Source: Candidatus Aminicenantota bacterium
GTDB taxonomy: Bacteria > Acidobacteriota > Aminicenantia > Aminicenantales > Aminicenantaceae
NCBI GenBank assembly: GCA_011049545.1
Contig: DRHQ01000065.1
Coordinates: forward strand, 1 to 54,120
DNA length: 54,120 bases
Direction: 5' to 3'
Part shown: in pieces, positions 19,211 to 27,455 of the stretch
Position numbering within the stretch: the stretch's first letter is position 1
Layout of the letters: each line of letters starts with the position of its first letter
Position numbers and translations under genes: made by a program
The notes under the pieces: model-generated
Seen by the model: the letters and a program-made list of their open reading frames with translations, nothing else
Told to the model about the DNA's origin: nothing
Databases searched by the model: none

Positions 19211-19518
19211 GGCTGATTCCATTGTCAACCACAATGTAATTCCCAAAATTGCTGAAAGAGTTTTGGGAAAGTTATACTTATAGGCTCCTATCCAATTTGT
19301 ATGGGTAAATTGAAATAATTAAGTTTGACAACCTCTTCAAATATGTTGACCTCCCCCCATATCGGTCCAGGTCCAAAACCTATGATTCTAACTCCGGGGG
19401 GTAGCACTATGATTGGGGGCAGGTCAATCAGGTATAAAAAGAATTGAATGCCTGAACTGTAAAAAATCAAAATTCTTCTAGTATTGGAGTTTAGAAGTCT
19501 TTTTAGTGAGTGGAGTAT
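19211..19518. other. Intergenic stretch with a weak hairpin
   Basis: No gene is supported. Near 19242-19270 the sequence TTCCCAAAA is followed by TTTTGGGAA with an 11-base loop; it might end transcription of the upstream pseudogene, though no T-run follows. The short open frame on the minus strand here lacks a ribosome site and any family likeness. Confidence 0.4.
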
Positions 19519-19905
19519 CTACAAACAACCTGTTTTACTCATATCCGGCAGACACACATCGCAATCTTCCAGCTTCGCATTGTCTGCTCTGTGTATCTTG
19601 CATAAAATTCCATAACTTCTGATCAGGGCGCAAATAGAACACGTTTTTTCAATCAACAATGAATCTTTTTCTGATTCTGATACATCTTTCATTGCCTTTC
19701 CGATTTCCTTAACCATCTTCTTATCGAACTTTACTGCATTCCCCCTTTTAAATTTCATGTACTGTGAAACAGCGGACTCGGTCACGCCCAGTTTCTTTGC
19801 TGTCTCTCTTTGAGTTAAATTAAAGTCTTTCACCAAAATTCTGGCAAATTCTCTTCTTATTGCAGGCAATATATCCCAAATAATCAACTCACATGGCACT
19901 TTCAT
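19519..19905 (-). CDS. Archaeal-type helix-turn-helix regulator (COG2522-like)
   Basis: DNA-binding protein of 128 residues. The opening (KVPCELIIWDILPAIRREFA) and the helix-turn-helix LTQRETAKKLGVTESAVSQY near residues 30-50 are what I know from the COG2522 family of predicted regulators, found mainly in archaea. The C-terminal half has two Cys pairs, CSICALIRSYGILC and CDVCLPDMSKTGC, which may bind a metal or Fe-S centre. AGGGGGTG precedes the ATG. It stands downstream of the cbs-cgl pair and a frameshifted small gene, all on the minus strand; control of transsulfuration is possible but unproven. The AT-rich composition and archaeal relatives suggest transfer. Confidence 0.75.
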   Translation of the reverse strand: MKVPCELIIWDILPAIRREFARILVKDFNLTQRETAKKLGVTESAVSQYMKFKRGNAVKFDKKMVKEIGKAMKDVSESEKDSLLIEKTCSICALIRSYGILCKIHRADNAKLEDCDVCLPDMSKTGCL

Positions 19906-19908
19906 TTT

Positions 19909-20153
19909 TCACCCCCTTTGCCTGTCTTTATTCGACATTTTATCCCCTCCCCAAAAAATTGTGGTAAAATATTTCAATCCAGAATCTGTAAAATAGCAAT
20001 TATGTCTCCCATTTTCAGATCCAATTTTCGCCTCAGTCTCAATCTCAATCATTTTGTTCACTATCCACCTGAAGTTGATTATCTGATTAAATAATGCTTT
20101 CCTTTATTTATAATTTTTGCTTCGCCATAAAGCTCTTTTTCAAACCCCATCAT
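19909..20153 (-). pseudogene. Small unknown protein gene, apparently frameshifted
   Basis: From the ATG at 20153 one frame reads MMGFEKELYGEAKIINKGKH and stops after YLIR; the next frame takes over with IINFRWIVNKMIEIETEAKI, then CYFTDSGLKYFT, to a TGA five bases before the regulator ATG. The two pieces join sensibly as a product of about 75 residues with one indel near 20080. I do not recognise the family, but the charged beta-rich look and the tight spacing to the regulator suggest they were an operon pair. Confidence 0.45.
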
Positions 20154-20185
20154 TTCTCTTTGACAAGGGTATAATTTCAGTATTT

Positions 20186-21328
20186 TCATATTTTATTTAA
20201 TGCTTGTTTTAAATCATCAATGATATCATTCACATGTTCCAGCCCAACAGATAATCTAACCAGACTATCTGTTATACCTATTTTTAATCTTACATCTCTC
20301 GGGATTTCCGCATGAGTCATAGATGTTGGGTGTGTAATCATTGTTTCGGTTGCACCTAAGCTTTCTGCCAGCGAACATAGTCTAACGTTATTCATCAATT
20401 TTATACCTGTTTCAATTCCTCCGTTAAGCTCGAACGAAATCATGCCTCCAAAACCAGTCATCTGATCTTTCGCAATTTTATGACCTGGATGGTTCTTCAA
20501 TCCAGGATAAATTACTCTTCTAATTTTTTTATTAGAACTCAAGAATTCAGCAACTCTTATTCCATTGGAGTTATGTCTCTCCATTCTTATTGCTAATGTT
20601 TTTATTCCCAGTAAAGTTAACCAGCAATCAAAGGGGCTAGAAACAGCTCCAACTGTTTTTTGTATGAATTTCATTTTTTCATATATCTCTTTAATTGAAG
20701 TTATTATTGCGCCCCCAATTATATTGTTGTGTCCACTTATATATTTGGTAGTACTTTGAATAACTATGTCAGCACCTAACTCTAGGGGCCTATAGAAATA
20801 AGGAGTCAAAAAAGTACTATCAACAACAAGAAGAATATTGTGTTTTTTTGTTATTTTTGCAATCTTTTTAATATCTGATATCTTAAGTAATGGATTAGTT
20901 GGCGATTCTATCCATACCATTTTGGTGTTATCTTTAATAGCTTCTTTCACATTATTTTCATTAGTTGAATCAACGTATGTAAAATCCAATCCATATTTTC
21001 TTAATACCTGTTCAAACAATCTATATGTACCACCGTACACATCATCAGATACGATCACATGCTCATTTGGATTAATAAGGTCCATCAGGGCAGAGATGGC
21101 TGACATACCAGAAGAAAAAGATACTGTATATTTGCCGTTTTCAAGAGCTGCAAGATTTTTTTCTAAAGCCAGCCTGGTTGGATTACTAGATCTTGTATAA
21201 TCAAAACCCTTGTCTTTTCCTATTTCTTCTAATACATATGTGGTAGTTTGATATATTGGTGGAATTATCGAACCAGTTGTTGGATCTGGCTCTTGACTAA
21301 TGTGTATGGCCTTTGTTTCAAATTCCAT
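20186..21328 (-). CDS. Cystathionine gamma-lyase/gamma-synthase family PLP enzyme
   Basis: Cys/Met-metabolism PLP enzyme of 380 residues. Seen are the substrate/phosphate-binding YTRSSNPTR near residue 45, the SSGMSAISAL cofactor stretch, WIESPTNPLL, and the PLP lysine in STTKYISGHNN. The SLAESLGATETMITHPTSMTHA region and the C-terminal VRLSVGLEH complete the family signature. Since it follows a cystathionine beta-synthase-like gene by only nine bases, gamma-lyase activity (cystathionine to cysteine, ammonia and 2-oxobutyrate) is the best guess. A GAGGTG ribosome site precedes the ATG. AT-rich compared with flanking genes. Confidence 0.85.
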   Translation of the reverse strand: MEFETKAIHISQEPDPTTGSIIPPIYQTTTYVLEEIGKDKGFDYTRSSNPTRLALEKNLAALENGKYTVSFSSGMSAISALMDLINPNEHVIVSDDVYGGTYRLFEQVLRKYGLDFTYVDSTNENNVKEAIKDNTKMVWIESPTNPLLKISDIKKIAKITKKHNILLVVDSTFLTPYFYRPLELGADIVIQSTTKYISGHNNIIGGAIITSIKEIYEKMKFIQKTVGAVSSPFDCWLTLLGIKTLAIRMERHNSNGIRVAEFLSSNKKIRRVIYPGLKNHPGHKIAKDQMTGFGGMISFELNGGIETGIKLMNNVRLCSLAESLGATETMITHPTSMTHAEIPRDVRLKIGITDSLVRLSVGLEHVNDIIDDLKQALNKI

Positions 21329-21337
21329 TTTTTCACC

Positions 21338-22306
21338 TCATAGAAAATTGTATTTCCTCATCCAATCATCATTAAATATTTTGCTTAAGTATTTTGAACC
21401 TGTATCAGGTAAGATCACTACAATAGTTTTATCCCTATCAAGATTTTTAGCAACCTTATATGCACCAACAACAGCTGCTCCACTTGAGCCGCCTACGAAC
21501 ATACCTTCTTCTCTTGCAAGGCGCCTTGCCATAATGAAAGACTCTCTATCATTCACTTGAATTATGTCATCAATAACATCAAAATCTAATGCCTTTACAA
21601 GCATATCTTCACCAATGCCTTCGACTTTGTAAACATGTGGTTTGATTAGTTTTCCGGTTTTAAAGTAATCGTAGAATACAGATCCTTCTGGATCAACGGC
21701 AATTATTTTTATTCTCTTGTTTTTTTCTTTTAGGAATCTGGCAGCTCCACTCAATGTCCCACCCGTACCTATTCCACCCACCAAATAATCAACGTTGCCT
21801 TTTGTATCACGCCAAATTTCTGGTCCTGTAGTTTTATAGTGCGCTTCTATATTCTTTGGGTTGTTGTATTGATCAATATAGAATGCTTTCTTTTCTCTTG
21901 CAATCTTCTTTGCAATCTCGTAATAGCTTTCAGGCGAATCAGGTGGAACATCAGTTTTGGTAACTATCACTTCTGCACCAAATGCCTTTAGCGTGCTGAT
22001 TTTTTCCTCACTCATTTTGTCAGGAATAGTGAATATTGTTTTATAGCCTATAACTGCTGCAACCATTGCCACGCCAAAACCAGTATTACCTGACGTATTT
22101 TCCACTATTGTGCCCCCGGGTTTCAGTAAACCTCTTTTTTCTGCATCTCTGATTATGTAAAGAGCTATTCTGTCCTTTACTGATCCTCCCGGATTCAAGA
22201 ACTCTAACTTTGCATGTATATTTGCCGCTATTCCTTTAGCTACACTATTTAGTTTTACCAAAGGTGTGTTTCCGATTGTTTCCAAAATGTTTTTATATTC
22301 TCCCAT
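21338..22306 (-). CDS. Cystathionine beta-synthase/cysteine synthase family PLP enzyme
   Basis: Fold-type II PLP enzyme of 322 residues. The PLP lysine is Lys44 in GGSVKDR; the substrate loop ENTSGNTGFG and the phosphate loop GGIGTGGTLSG are intact. The C-terminus, LPDTGSKYLSKIFNDDWM, is of the cystathionine beta-synthase kind rather than typical CysK. No CBS regulatory domains or haem domain are present, as in many prokaryotic forms. With the downstream gamma-lyase it would build cysteine from homocysteine and serine (reverse transsulfuration). AAAGGAAG precedes the ATG. An O-acetylserine-dependent role remains possible. Confidence 0.85.
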   Translation of the reverse strand: MGEYKNILETIGNTPLVKLNSVAKGIAANIHAKLEFLNPGGSVKDRIALYIIRDAEKRGLLKPGGTIVENTSGNTGFGVAMVAAVIGYKTIFTIPDKMSEEKISTLKAFGAEVIVTKTDVPPDSPESYYEIAKKIAREKKAFYIDQYNNPKNIEAHYKTTGPEIWRDTKGNVDYLVGGIGTGGTLSGAARFLKEKNKRIKIIAVDPEGSVFYDYFKTGKLIKPHVYKVEGIGEDMLVKALDFDVIDDIIQVNDRESFIMARRLAREEGMFVGGSSGAAVVGAYKVAKNLDRDKTIVVILPDTGSKYLSKIFNDDWMRKYNFL

Positions 22307-22588
22307 TTTACTTCCTTTGAAATCCTTCTATATAAATTAAATTTGTTTCAAAATGATTTTGAGTAGTATCAACTATTGTTTTTTACTTACTTAACAATTG
22401 TGAAGTAATATATAAGAGCTTTTCGGAGAAGTAAAGGATTAATCAAAAGCAAAAAAATCTTCTCTGATCGAAATCAACATTTATAAGCATAAAAAGCAAT
22501 GTATAAAAAGACCGACAGCGCTGCATTTTGTTCTTGATGCGGAGTCCCAGTGTTAATTAAAATTCTAAGAAACATACTATTCTCTCCT
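22307..22588. other. Intergenic stretch before the second hydantoinase-B fragment
   Basis: AT-rich sequence carrying the presumed minus-strand promoter of the cbs-cgl operon. TTGATA near 22377 on the minus strand is the best -35 candidate, but the -10 is unclear. From about 22440 to 22588 I see no gene, repeat or strong hairpin. Confidence 0.35.
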
Positions 22589-22883
22589 TATTTACTATTA
22601 AAACACGAATACTGGCCTGATTCCGCTGGGGCTGGGCAGTGGCGAGGAGGACTTGGCTTTAAGACAAAATTCAAGATAGGAGGAGAGAAGACTAAGGTTG
22701 TCACCTTTGGGGATGGAGATGTTGAGCCACCATTCGGGCTGTTTGAAGGAAAGAAAGCGATATTAAATAAAATAGAACTTCGGTACCCAGATGGAAAAGT
22801 GTATAAGACGACAAGTAAAGACCTGGTTGAGGATGTGCCCTCAGGAACTATTCTCTTCCAGCAAGCTGGAGGGGGAGTGGGGT
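22589..22883 (+). pseudogene. Second copy of a hydantoinase-B 3' segment
   Basis: This segment is nearly the same as the 18755-19045 part of the broken HyuB gene, reading HEYWPDSAGAGQWRGGLG through FGDGDVEPPFGLFEGKKA to ILFQQAGGG. By eye around nine of ten bases agree. Both ends break off abruptly: nothing HyuB-like precedes it, and after GGGVGY the sequence becomes unrelated. Differences are mostly spread singly, so the copy is not very recent. It lies between the cbs promoter region and the D-aminoacylase gene. Confidence 0.9.
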
Positions 22884-22976
22884 ACAGCTTCGTTTTTTAT
22901 ATTTGCTCTTAGTTTTTTTCTTTGATATATGTATCGATGAGTATCAACAGGATTGAATAAAGAAAGGAGGCAACAA

Positions 22977-24680
22977 ATGTTTAAGCGCTTCTTATTAATC
23001 TTCAGTGTATTGATAGTTGTGGTGCTTTCTTTTGCCGTGTGTTCTAAAATTGGTGTTGGAAAATATGACATTCTTGTAAAGAATGGAAAGATTATTGATG
23101 GCACAGGGAATCCCTGGTTTCATGGCGACATTGGGATCAAAGGTGATACAATCGCTGAGATTGGCGACCTTTCAGGAAAAACTGCTGTTAAAACCATCGA
23201 TGCTCGGGGGATGACAGTTTCTCCCGGATTCATCGATATGCACACTCATTGCGATGATGGATTAAATAGATCTGCTTCGAGTGCTAATCTGAACTATCTG
23301 ATCCAAGGGACGACCACGGTTGTGACAGGGAATTGCGGTGGATCAGTATCATTAAAGGTTGCCGAGACAAAGAAGAAATGGGAAGATCAAGGGATTGGAA
23401 CCAACGTCGTCTATCTGGTTGGGTTCGGTACGATCAGAAGATCTGTTATGGGGGAAGAACCGCGCAAAGCTAAACCAGAAGAAATTGAAAAAATGCAGGC
23501 GATTCTTCGCCAGTCGATGAAGGAAGGTGCTTGGGGCATGAGCACAGGTTTAGAATATATTCCTGACCGTTATGCTGATACCGAAGAAGTCATTGAATTA
23601 ACAAAAGTTGTCGGCGAGTTTGGTGGCATTTATACCAGTCATATGCGCGACGAAAGTACGCGTATAATTGAAGCTGTTGAAGAAACAATCAGAATCGGCG
23701 AAGAGACCGGAGTTCCGGTCAATATAGCTCATTTCAAAGTCTGTGGAAAGGATATTTGGGGATTGATCAAAGACGCAGTTAAAGTTGTTAACGATGCTCG
23801 CGCGAGGGGAATATACATCACTGCTGATCAGTATCCCTATGTCCAGTCGGCGCCAGTAGGGCCCATAATGTCGATTCCTAATGTTCCAGAAGATATGGAA
23901 CCATTGGCAGAAATTAGAAAAAAGATGAGGGACGGGAATTTGCCAGATTCGGAGAGGGAAAAGCTGAGAGAGCAGTATGTGGATGAGCTGAAAAAAGCCT
24001 TGTCTGATAAGTCAAAAAAAGAGCAGATTAAGAAATTGACTCTTGAAGGGCTTCCTGATGATCCAAGTGATATAGCCATGTGGGGCTGGCATAATTATAC
24101 TATTTTAGTTGCCGAGAAAAATACCCATTTGATAGGAAAAAATATTTCAGACCTTGCCAGGGAACAAAAGAGGGATGCCTTTGACATAGTCGTAAATTTA
24201 ATCATTGATGAACCTGACATGCTCTACTCTGGAGGATCCATGTCTGAGGATGATCTCCAATATGCCTTGAGGCAAGACTGGTTGATGGTATCCAGTGATG
24301 GAGGTGCTTCGCCAATTAAGAAGAAGACTGATAAACCCAGACCTGGTCATCCACGCGCTTATGGAAGTCAAACTAAAGTACTCCGCAAGTACGTAAGAGA
24401 AGAGAAAATATTGACACTGGAGAACGCAATCAGGAAGATGACCTCCCTTCCTGCCTCTTTCCTTCAAATGAAGGATCGGGGGATGCTCTCGGGAGGATAC
24501 AAAGCTGATATAGTTATATTCGATCCTGAAACCGTCAGAGATAATTCCACATATGCTGATGCGCACCAATACAGCAGCGGCGTCGAGTATGTGATTATCA
24601 ATGGGAAAATAAGCATAGAAAATGGTGAATATAATGATGCTCTAAACGGGAAAGTTCTACTTTTAACAGAAAATAAATAA
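22977..24680 (+). CDS. N-acyl-D-amino-acid deacylase (D-aminoacylase) family amidohydrolase
   Basis: Exported amidohydrolase of 567 residues. ATG 22977 is chosen because AAAGGAGG stands six bases upstream and a signal segment (LLIFSVLIVVVLSFAVC) follows; the Cys could be lipidated but the lipobox is poor. The metal site is seen in GFIDMHTHCDDG; TTVVTGNCGGS, STGLEYIP, TSHMRDES and the VSSDGGASP block are typical of D-aminoacylases. The family removes acyl groups from N-acyl-D-amino acids, helpful in using peptidoglycan or D-amino-acid residues. The C-terminal KADIVIFDPETV strand closes the small beta domain. No partner gene is adjacent; it sits between two hydantoinase-B fragments. Confidence 0.88.
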   Translation: MFKRFLLIFSVLIVVVLSFAVCSKIGVGKYDILVKNGKIIDGTGNPWFHGDIGIKGDTIAEIGDLSGKTAVKTIDARGMTVSPGFIDMHTHCDDGLNRSASSANLNYLIQGTTTVVTGNCGGSVSLKVAETKKKWEDQGIGTNVVYLVGFGTIRRSVMGEEPRKAKPEEIEKMQAILRQSMKEGAWGMSTGLEYIPDRYADTEEVIELTKVVGEFGGIYTSHMRDESTRIIEAVEETIRIGEETGVPVNIAHFKVCGKDIWGLIKDAVKVVNDARARGIYITADQYPYVQSAPVGPIMSIPNVPEDMEPLAEIRKKMRDGNLPDSEREKLREQYVDELKKALSDKSKKEQIKKLTLEGLPDDPSDIAMWGWHNYTILVAEKNTHLIGKNISDLAREQKRDAFDIVVNLIIDEPDMLYSGGSMSEDDLQYALRQDWLMVSSDGGASPIKKKTDKPRPGHPRAYGSQTKVLRKYVREEKILTLENAIRKMTSLPASFLQMKDRGMLSGGYKADIVIFDPETVRDNSTYADAHQYSSGVEYVIINGKISIENGEYNDALNGKVLLLTENK

Positions 24681-24700
24681 TCACCTACGTTTTTGGCAAC

Positions 24701-24813
24701 GTGTATAAAACTACAAGTAAAAGCCTGATTGGGGACACTCCCTCAAGAATCATTCTTTTTCATTGATTGGGGATGTTTTCTCAGGAACTTATCTCTTTAA
24801 GCCGATTGGTGGA
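24701..24813 (+). pseudogene. Third and fourth tiny hydantoinase-B 3' remnants in tandem
   Basis: 24701-24762 reads VYKTTSKSLIGDTPSRIILF, matching VYKTTSKDL...DVPSGTILF of the HyuB copies. Directly after it, 24764-24812 reads IGDVFSGTYLFKPIGGE, again the DVPSGTILFQQAGGG block. They are much more diverged than the copy at 22589. The glycosyltransferase-like gene starts inside the edge of the last remnant. Confidence 0.65.
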
Positions 24814-24816
24814 GAA

Positions 24817-25515
24817 ATGCTGACAATAATCTATTCATACTACAACAGCAGTAAAGCCCTCGGAATTCAAATAGACAACTGGTCTCAATACCCGATCGAG
24901 TTGATGAAGGAGCTGCATTTTATCCTGATTGATGATTGTTCCGACAGCAAAGCTGATTTAAAGATCAACTTTCCGATTAATCTTACTTTAATGAAAGTCA
25001 CTGATGACATCCCCTGGAACCAGCCTGGCGCAAAGAACCTGGGGTTCAAATTTGCCAAGACAGATTGGGTTTTTACTTCTGATATCGATCACGTTATTCA
25101 GCCGGAAATGTGCGGAAAACTAATAGAACTTAAGAAGGATAAAAAAACTGTCTACTACTTCTCGCGGTTAACGGATAAAGGGGAAAGCAGAGACCCTCAT
25201 CCTAATTCATTTTTAATCCATAAAGATGTTTTTTGGGAACTAGGCGGCTACGACGAAGATTTTTGCGGGCATTACGGCTACGATGACATCCTGCTGAGGA
25301 CAATGATACAATCGTGCTGCAAGACTGAGAATCTTAATTCTATTAATTTAATTAATTATCCCTCTCTTTATAGTTCAGACTTAGACAGGAGCAGGAGAAA
25401 AAACAAAAGATTGCTAAAGAGGAAGAAAAAACAACTGCAAAAAGGTAAATACCAGAACAAAAGAATACTGAGGTTCAACTGGGAATTAATCAAAAATTTG
25501 AACACCGCCTCTTGA
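24817..25515 (+). CDS. GT-A fold glycosyltransferase-like protein
   Basis: Cytoplasmic protein of 232 residues. I start it at ATG 24817 (GGTGGAG upstream, LTIIYSYYN as the first strand) rather than at an earlier start inside the HyuB remnant. The LIDDCSD strand, NLGFKFAKTDWVFTSDIDH with a DxD-like metal site, and NSFLIHKDVFWELGGYDEDFCGHYGYDD are hallmarks of family 2-like and galactosyltransferase C-terminal-like enzymes. The tail is strongly basic (RSRRKNKRLLKRKKKQLQK). The acceptor is unknown and no sugar-biosynthesis genes are adjacent. Confidence 0.7.
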   Translation: MLTIIYSYYNSSKALGIQIDNWSQYPIELMKELHFILIDDCSDSKADLKINFPINLTLMKVTDDIPWNQPGAKNLGFKFAKTDWVFTSDIDHVIQPEMCGKLIELKKDKKTVYYFSRLTDKGESRDPHPNSFLIHKDVFWELGGYDEDFCGHYGYDDILLRTMIQSCCKTENLNSINLINYPSLYSSDLDRSRRKNKRLLKRKKKQLQKGKYQNKRILRFNWELIKNLNTAS

Positions 25516-25717
25516 GATACACCCCAGATTCCTGATGATGCTACTGATAAAGGGGGGACAAAGGTAACCAGAGTCGAGCTTAATGCATTCTTGGAAGTAA
25601 CGTTGGAATTGGGGAGTTACTAAAAGAGTAGGTTTCTCATAAGGAAGCTGAAAAAATTAGTTTAAAAAAGAAGTTCGATCTCTATTTAAGAGATCACATA
25701 AATCTTGGCTTATCTTT

Positions 25718-26749
25718 TCATAAGATAAACATGCAATCGCCGTAGCTGTAAAACCTGTACTTTTGGCGGATCGCTTCCTGGTAGGCTTTTTTGACGAAAT
25801 CAAGACCGGCAAAGGCTGCCACTAACATGAGGAGAGTTGATTTTGGAAGGTGAAAATTGGTTAAAAGCCTATCTACAGCTTTAAACTCATACCCAGGATA
25901 GGTGAAGAGATTTGTGGAGTTCCTCCCAGGATGGATTTTTCCGCTTTTAAAAGCACTCTCCAGAGTTCGAACCGATGTGGTTCCCACAGCGATTATTGGC
26001 CGTGACTCCTTTTTTGCCTCGTTTATAGTCTTGGATACTGCCTGACTTACGGAATAGGTTTCCTCAAGTATATGAATGTCTTCAATGCGTTTTGCTCTAA
26101 CTGGCTGGAAAGTTGCCAGCCCCACATCGAGCGAGATTTCAGCCACTTGAACTCGTTTTGTTTTTATTCTTTCAAGAATTTGAGGGGTGAAATGAAGGCC
26201 TGCCGTTGGTGCGGCTATGGATCCCTCCTTACGAGCAAAAACAGTCTGATATCTTTCTAAATCCTGCGCCCTGAGCTCAACATTTTTCTTTTTACGTTTT
26301 ATATAGGGAGGAAGAGGAGCAAAGCCTATTTTCTTCAGCCTTGAGAGAACAGCGCCTGAAGAAAATCGGATCACTCTTTTACCCTCAGACTCGACTTTGA
26401 CAATTTTGCCTTCAAATCCAGGGGAAAAGGAGATTACATCCCCTAATCTTGCTTTTTTAGCCGGACGGCAGAGGACTTCCCACAAACCTTCTTTGGATTC
26501 CTTCAGGAAGAGAAATTCTATTTCTTTTCCTTCTTTCTTTCCCCACGCTCTTGCCGGAATGACTTTGGTATTATTAAGGACAAGAACATCTCCTTTGTTC
26601 AGATAATCGGGAAATTCTTCGAATCGTGAGTGGATGATTTCGCCAGTTCGGCGGTGAAGAATCATCATCCTGGACTGTTCCCTCTTAGGGAGGGGTGTTT
26701 GAGCGATGAGTTCTAGGGGGAGGTCGTAGTCAAAGTCAGCCGTAAGCAT
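25718..26749 (-). CDS. queA: S-adenosylmethionine:tRNA ribosyltransferase-isomerase
   Basis: QueA, about 343 residues, transfers and isomerises the ribose of SAM onto 7-aminomethyl-deazaguanine in tRNA to give epoxyqueuosine. The start ATG 26749 gives the family opening LTADFDYDLPLELIAQTPLP; an earlier TTG overlaps the previous gene and adds residues absent from the family. Conserved blocks VLVLNNTKVIPAR, GSIAAPTAGLHFT, VGLATFQPV, GTTSVRTLES and LLTNFHLPKSTLLMLV are all present. It is the last gene of the ruv block, as in many bacteria. No clear ribosome site precedes it, so coupling to the lipoprotein gene upstream is likely. Confidence 0.95.
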   Translation of the reverse strand: MLTADFDYDLPLELIAQTPLPKREQSRMMILHRRTGEIIHSRFEEFPDYLNKGDVLVLNNTKVIPARAWGKKEGKEIEFLFLKESKEGLWEVLCRPAKKARLGDVISFSPGFEGKIVKVESEGKRVIRFSSGAVLSRLKKIGFAPLPPYIKRKKKNVELRAQDLERYQTVFARKEGSIAAPTAGLHFTPQILERIKTKRVQVAEISLDVGLATFQPVRAKRIEDIHILEETYSVSQAVSKTINEAKKESRPIIAVGTTSVRTLESAFKSGKIHPGRNSTNLFTYPGYEFKAVDRLLTNFHLPKSTLLMLVAAFAGLDFVKKAYQEAIRQKYRFYSYGDCMFIL

Positions 26750-26768
26750 TTGTGATATTGGAAGGTGT

Positions 26769-27362
26769 TTAATGATGAGATCCAAGCACCATAAAAGCCA
26801 TCATCAGCGCCATACCTATTGCACCTAGCACAATGAGAAGCGTATTGCCCTTTCGATCCATCGACGTACCGATATGGCCAACTTCTTGTGTGGCAGTAAT
26901 AACGAGAGGCGACGTATGCTTATCTTCTCCACTGAGCCAAACTTTTACAACTATTTCAAAAACTCCCTGCTCTTCAACCATGTACTTTCCCTGGTATACT
27001 CCGTTATCAGCAATTTCCCGGGCCTTTTGTTCAGGGATAATTACGACATGATGATCAGCATGTTTTGAGGAAAGCCGGTCGATTTTACGAATCTTGAAAG
27101 TGATTTTCAAACCTGATACCGGATTGCCGCTCATTGTTTCATTGATTCTCACGGAGAATGTTGACACCTGCCTTACCATGAGTGGCGGAACTTCTAAAGT
27201 TATCCTGACATTCGAGTCAATAAGTTCTTTAACAAGTGTTTTACCAGGCCTCTGATTCGGATGAGAAGAAGAACCACCCATTCCACGCATTCCCATCATC
27301 ATACATCCGTTAAATGACAGAACACTGAGACCAATTACGCATAATAATACTAATCGTCTCAA
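26769..27362 (-). CDS. Lipoprotein with FixH/YtkA-like domain and C-terminal membrane helix
   Basis: Envelope protein of 197 residues. The signal peptide ends in lipobox SFNGC, followed by a short Met/Gly-rich stretch. A beta-sandwich domain (about 45-160) has the look of YtkA/FixH-like domains: a VRINETMSGNPVSGLKITFKI strand pair, then a GVYQGKYMVEEQGVFEIVV segment. A single helix near the C-terminus (LLIVLGAIGMALMMAFMVL) would give a second membrane contact. Function is unknown; Met and His content may hint at metal contact. It separates ruvB from queA on the same strand. Confidence 0.6.
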   Translation of the reverse strand: MRRLVLLCVIGLSVLSFNGCMMMGMRGMGGSSSHPNQRPGKTLVKELIDSNVRITLEVPPLMVRQVSTFSVRINETMSGNPVSGLKITFKIRKIDRLSSKHADHHVVIIPEQKAREIADNGVYQGKYMVEEQGVFEIVVKVWLSGEDKHTSPLVITATQEVGHIGTSMDRKGNTLLIVLGAIGMALMMAFMVLGSHH

Positions 27363-27424
27363 AAATCTTACTCCTTAATTTGAAACATCTTTAAAACAGA
27401 AAGCAATCAAAAAGGATTTTAAGA

Positions 27425-27449
27425 GAAAATGGGGCCTGGCCCCATTTTC
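27425..27449 (-). terminator. Perfect hairpin after ruvB
   Basis: GAAAATGGGGCC and GGCCCCATTTTC form a perfect 12-bp arm pair around a single T, just after the ruvB stop. On the minus strand it is followed within about 15 bases by a weak T-rich run. It may be a rho-independent terminator or a relic of a repeat. Confidence 0.55.
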
Positions 27450-27455
27450 ATACAT

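Noticed and set aside
19288..19470. Short minus-strand open frame with Pro/Gly-rich product
   Set aside because: No ribosome site, no coding-like pattern, and it lies in the gap between a pseudogene and a regulator.
25516..25717. Open stretch after the glycosyltransferase reading DTPQIPDDATDKGG and onward to LELGSY
   Set aside because: Only about 35 codons with no start or family; could be a gene remnant but cannot be supported.
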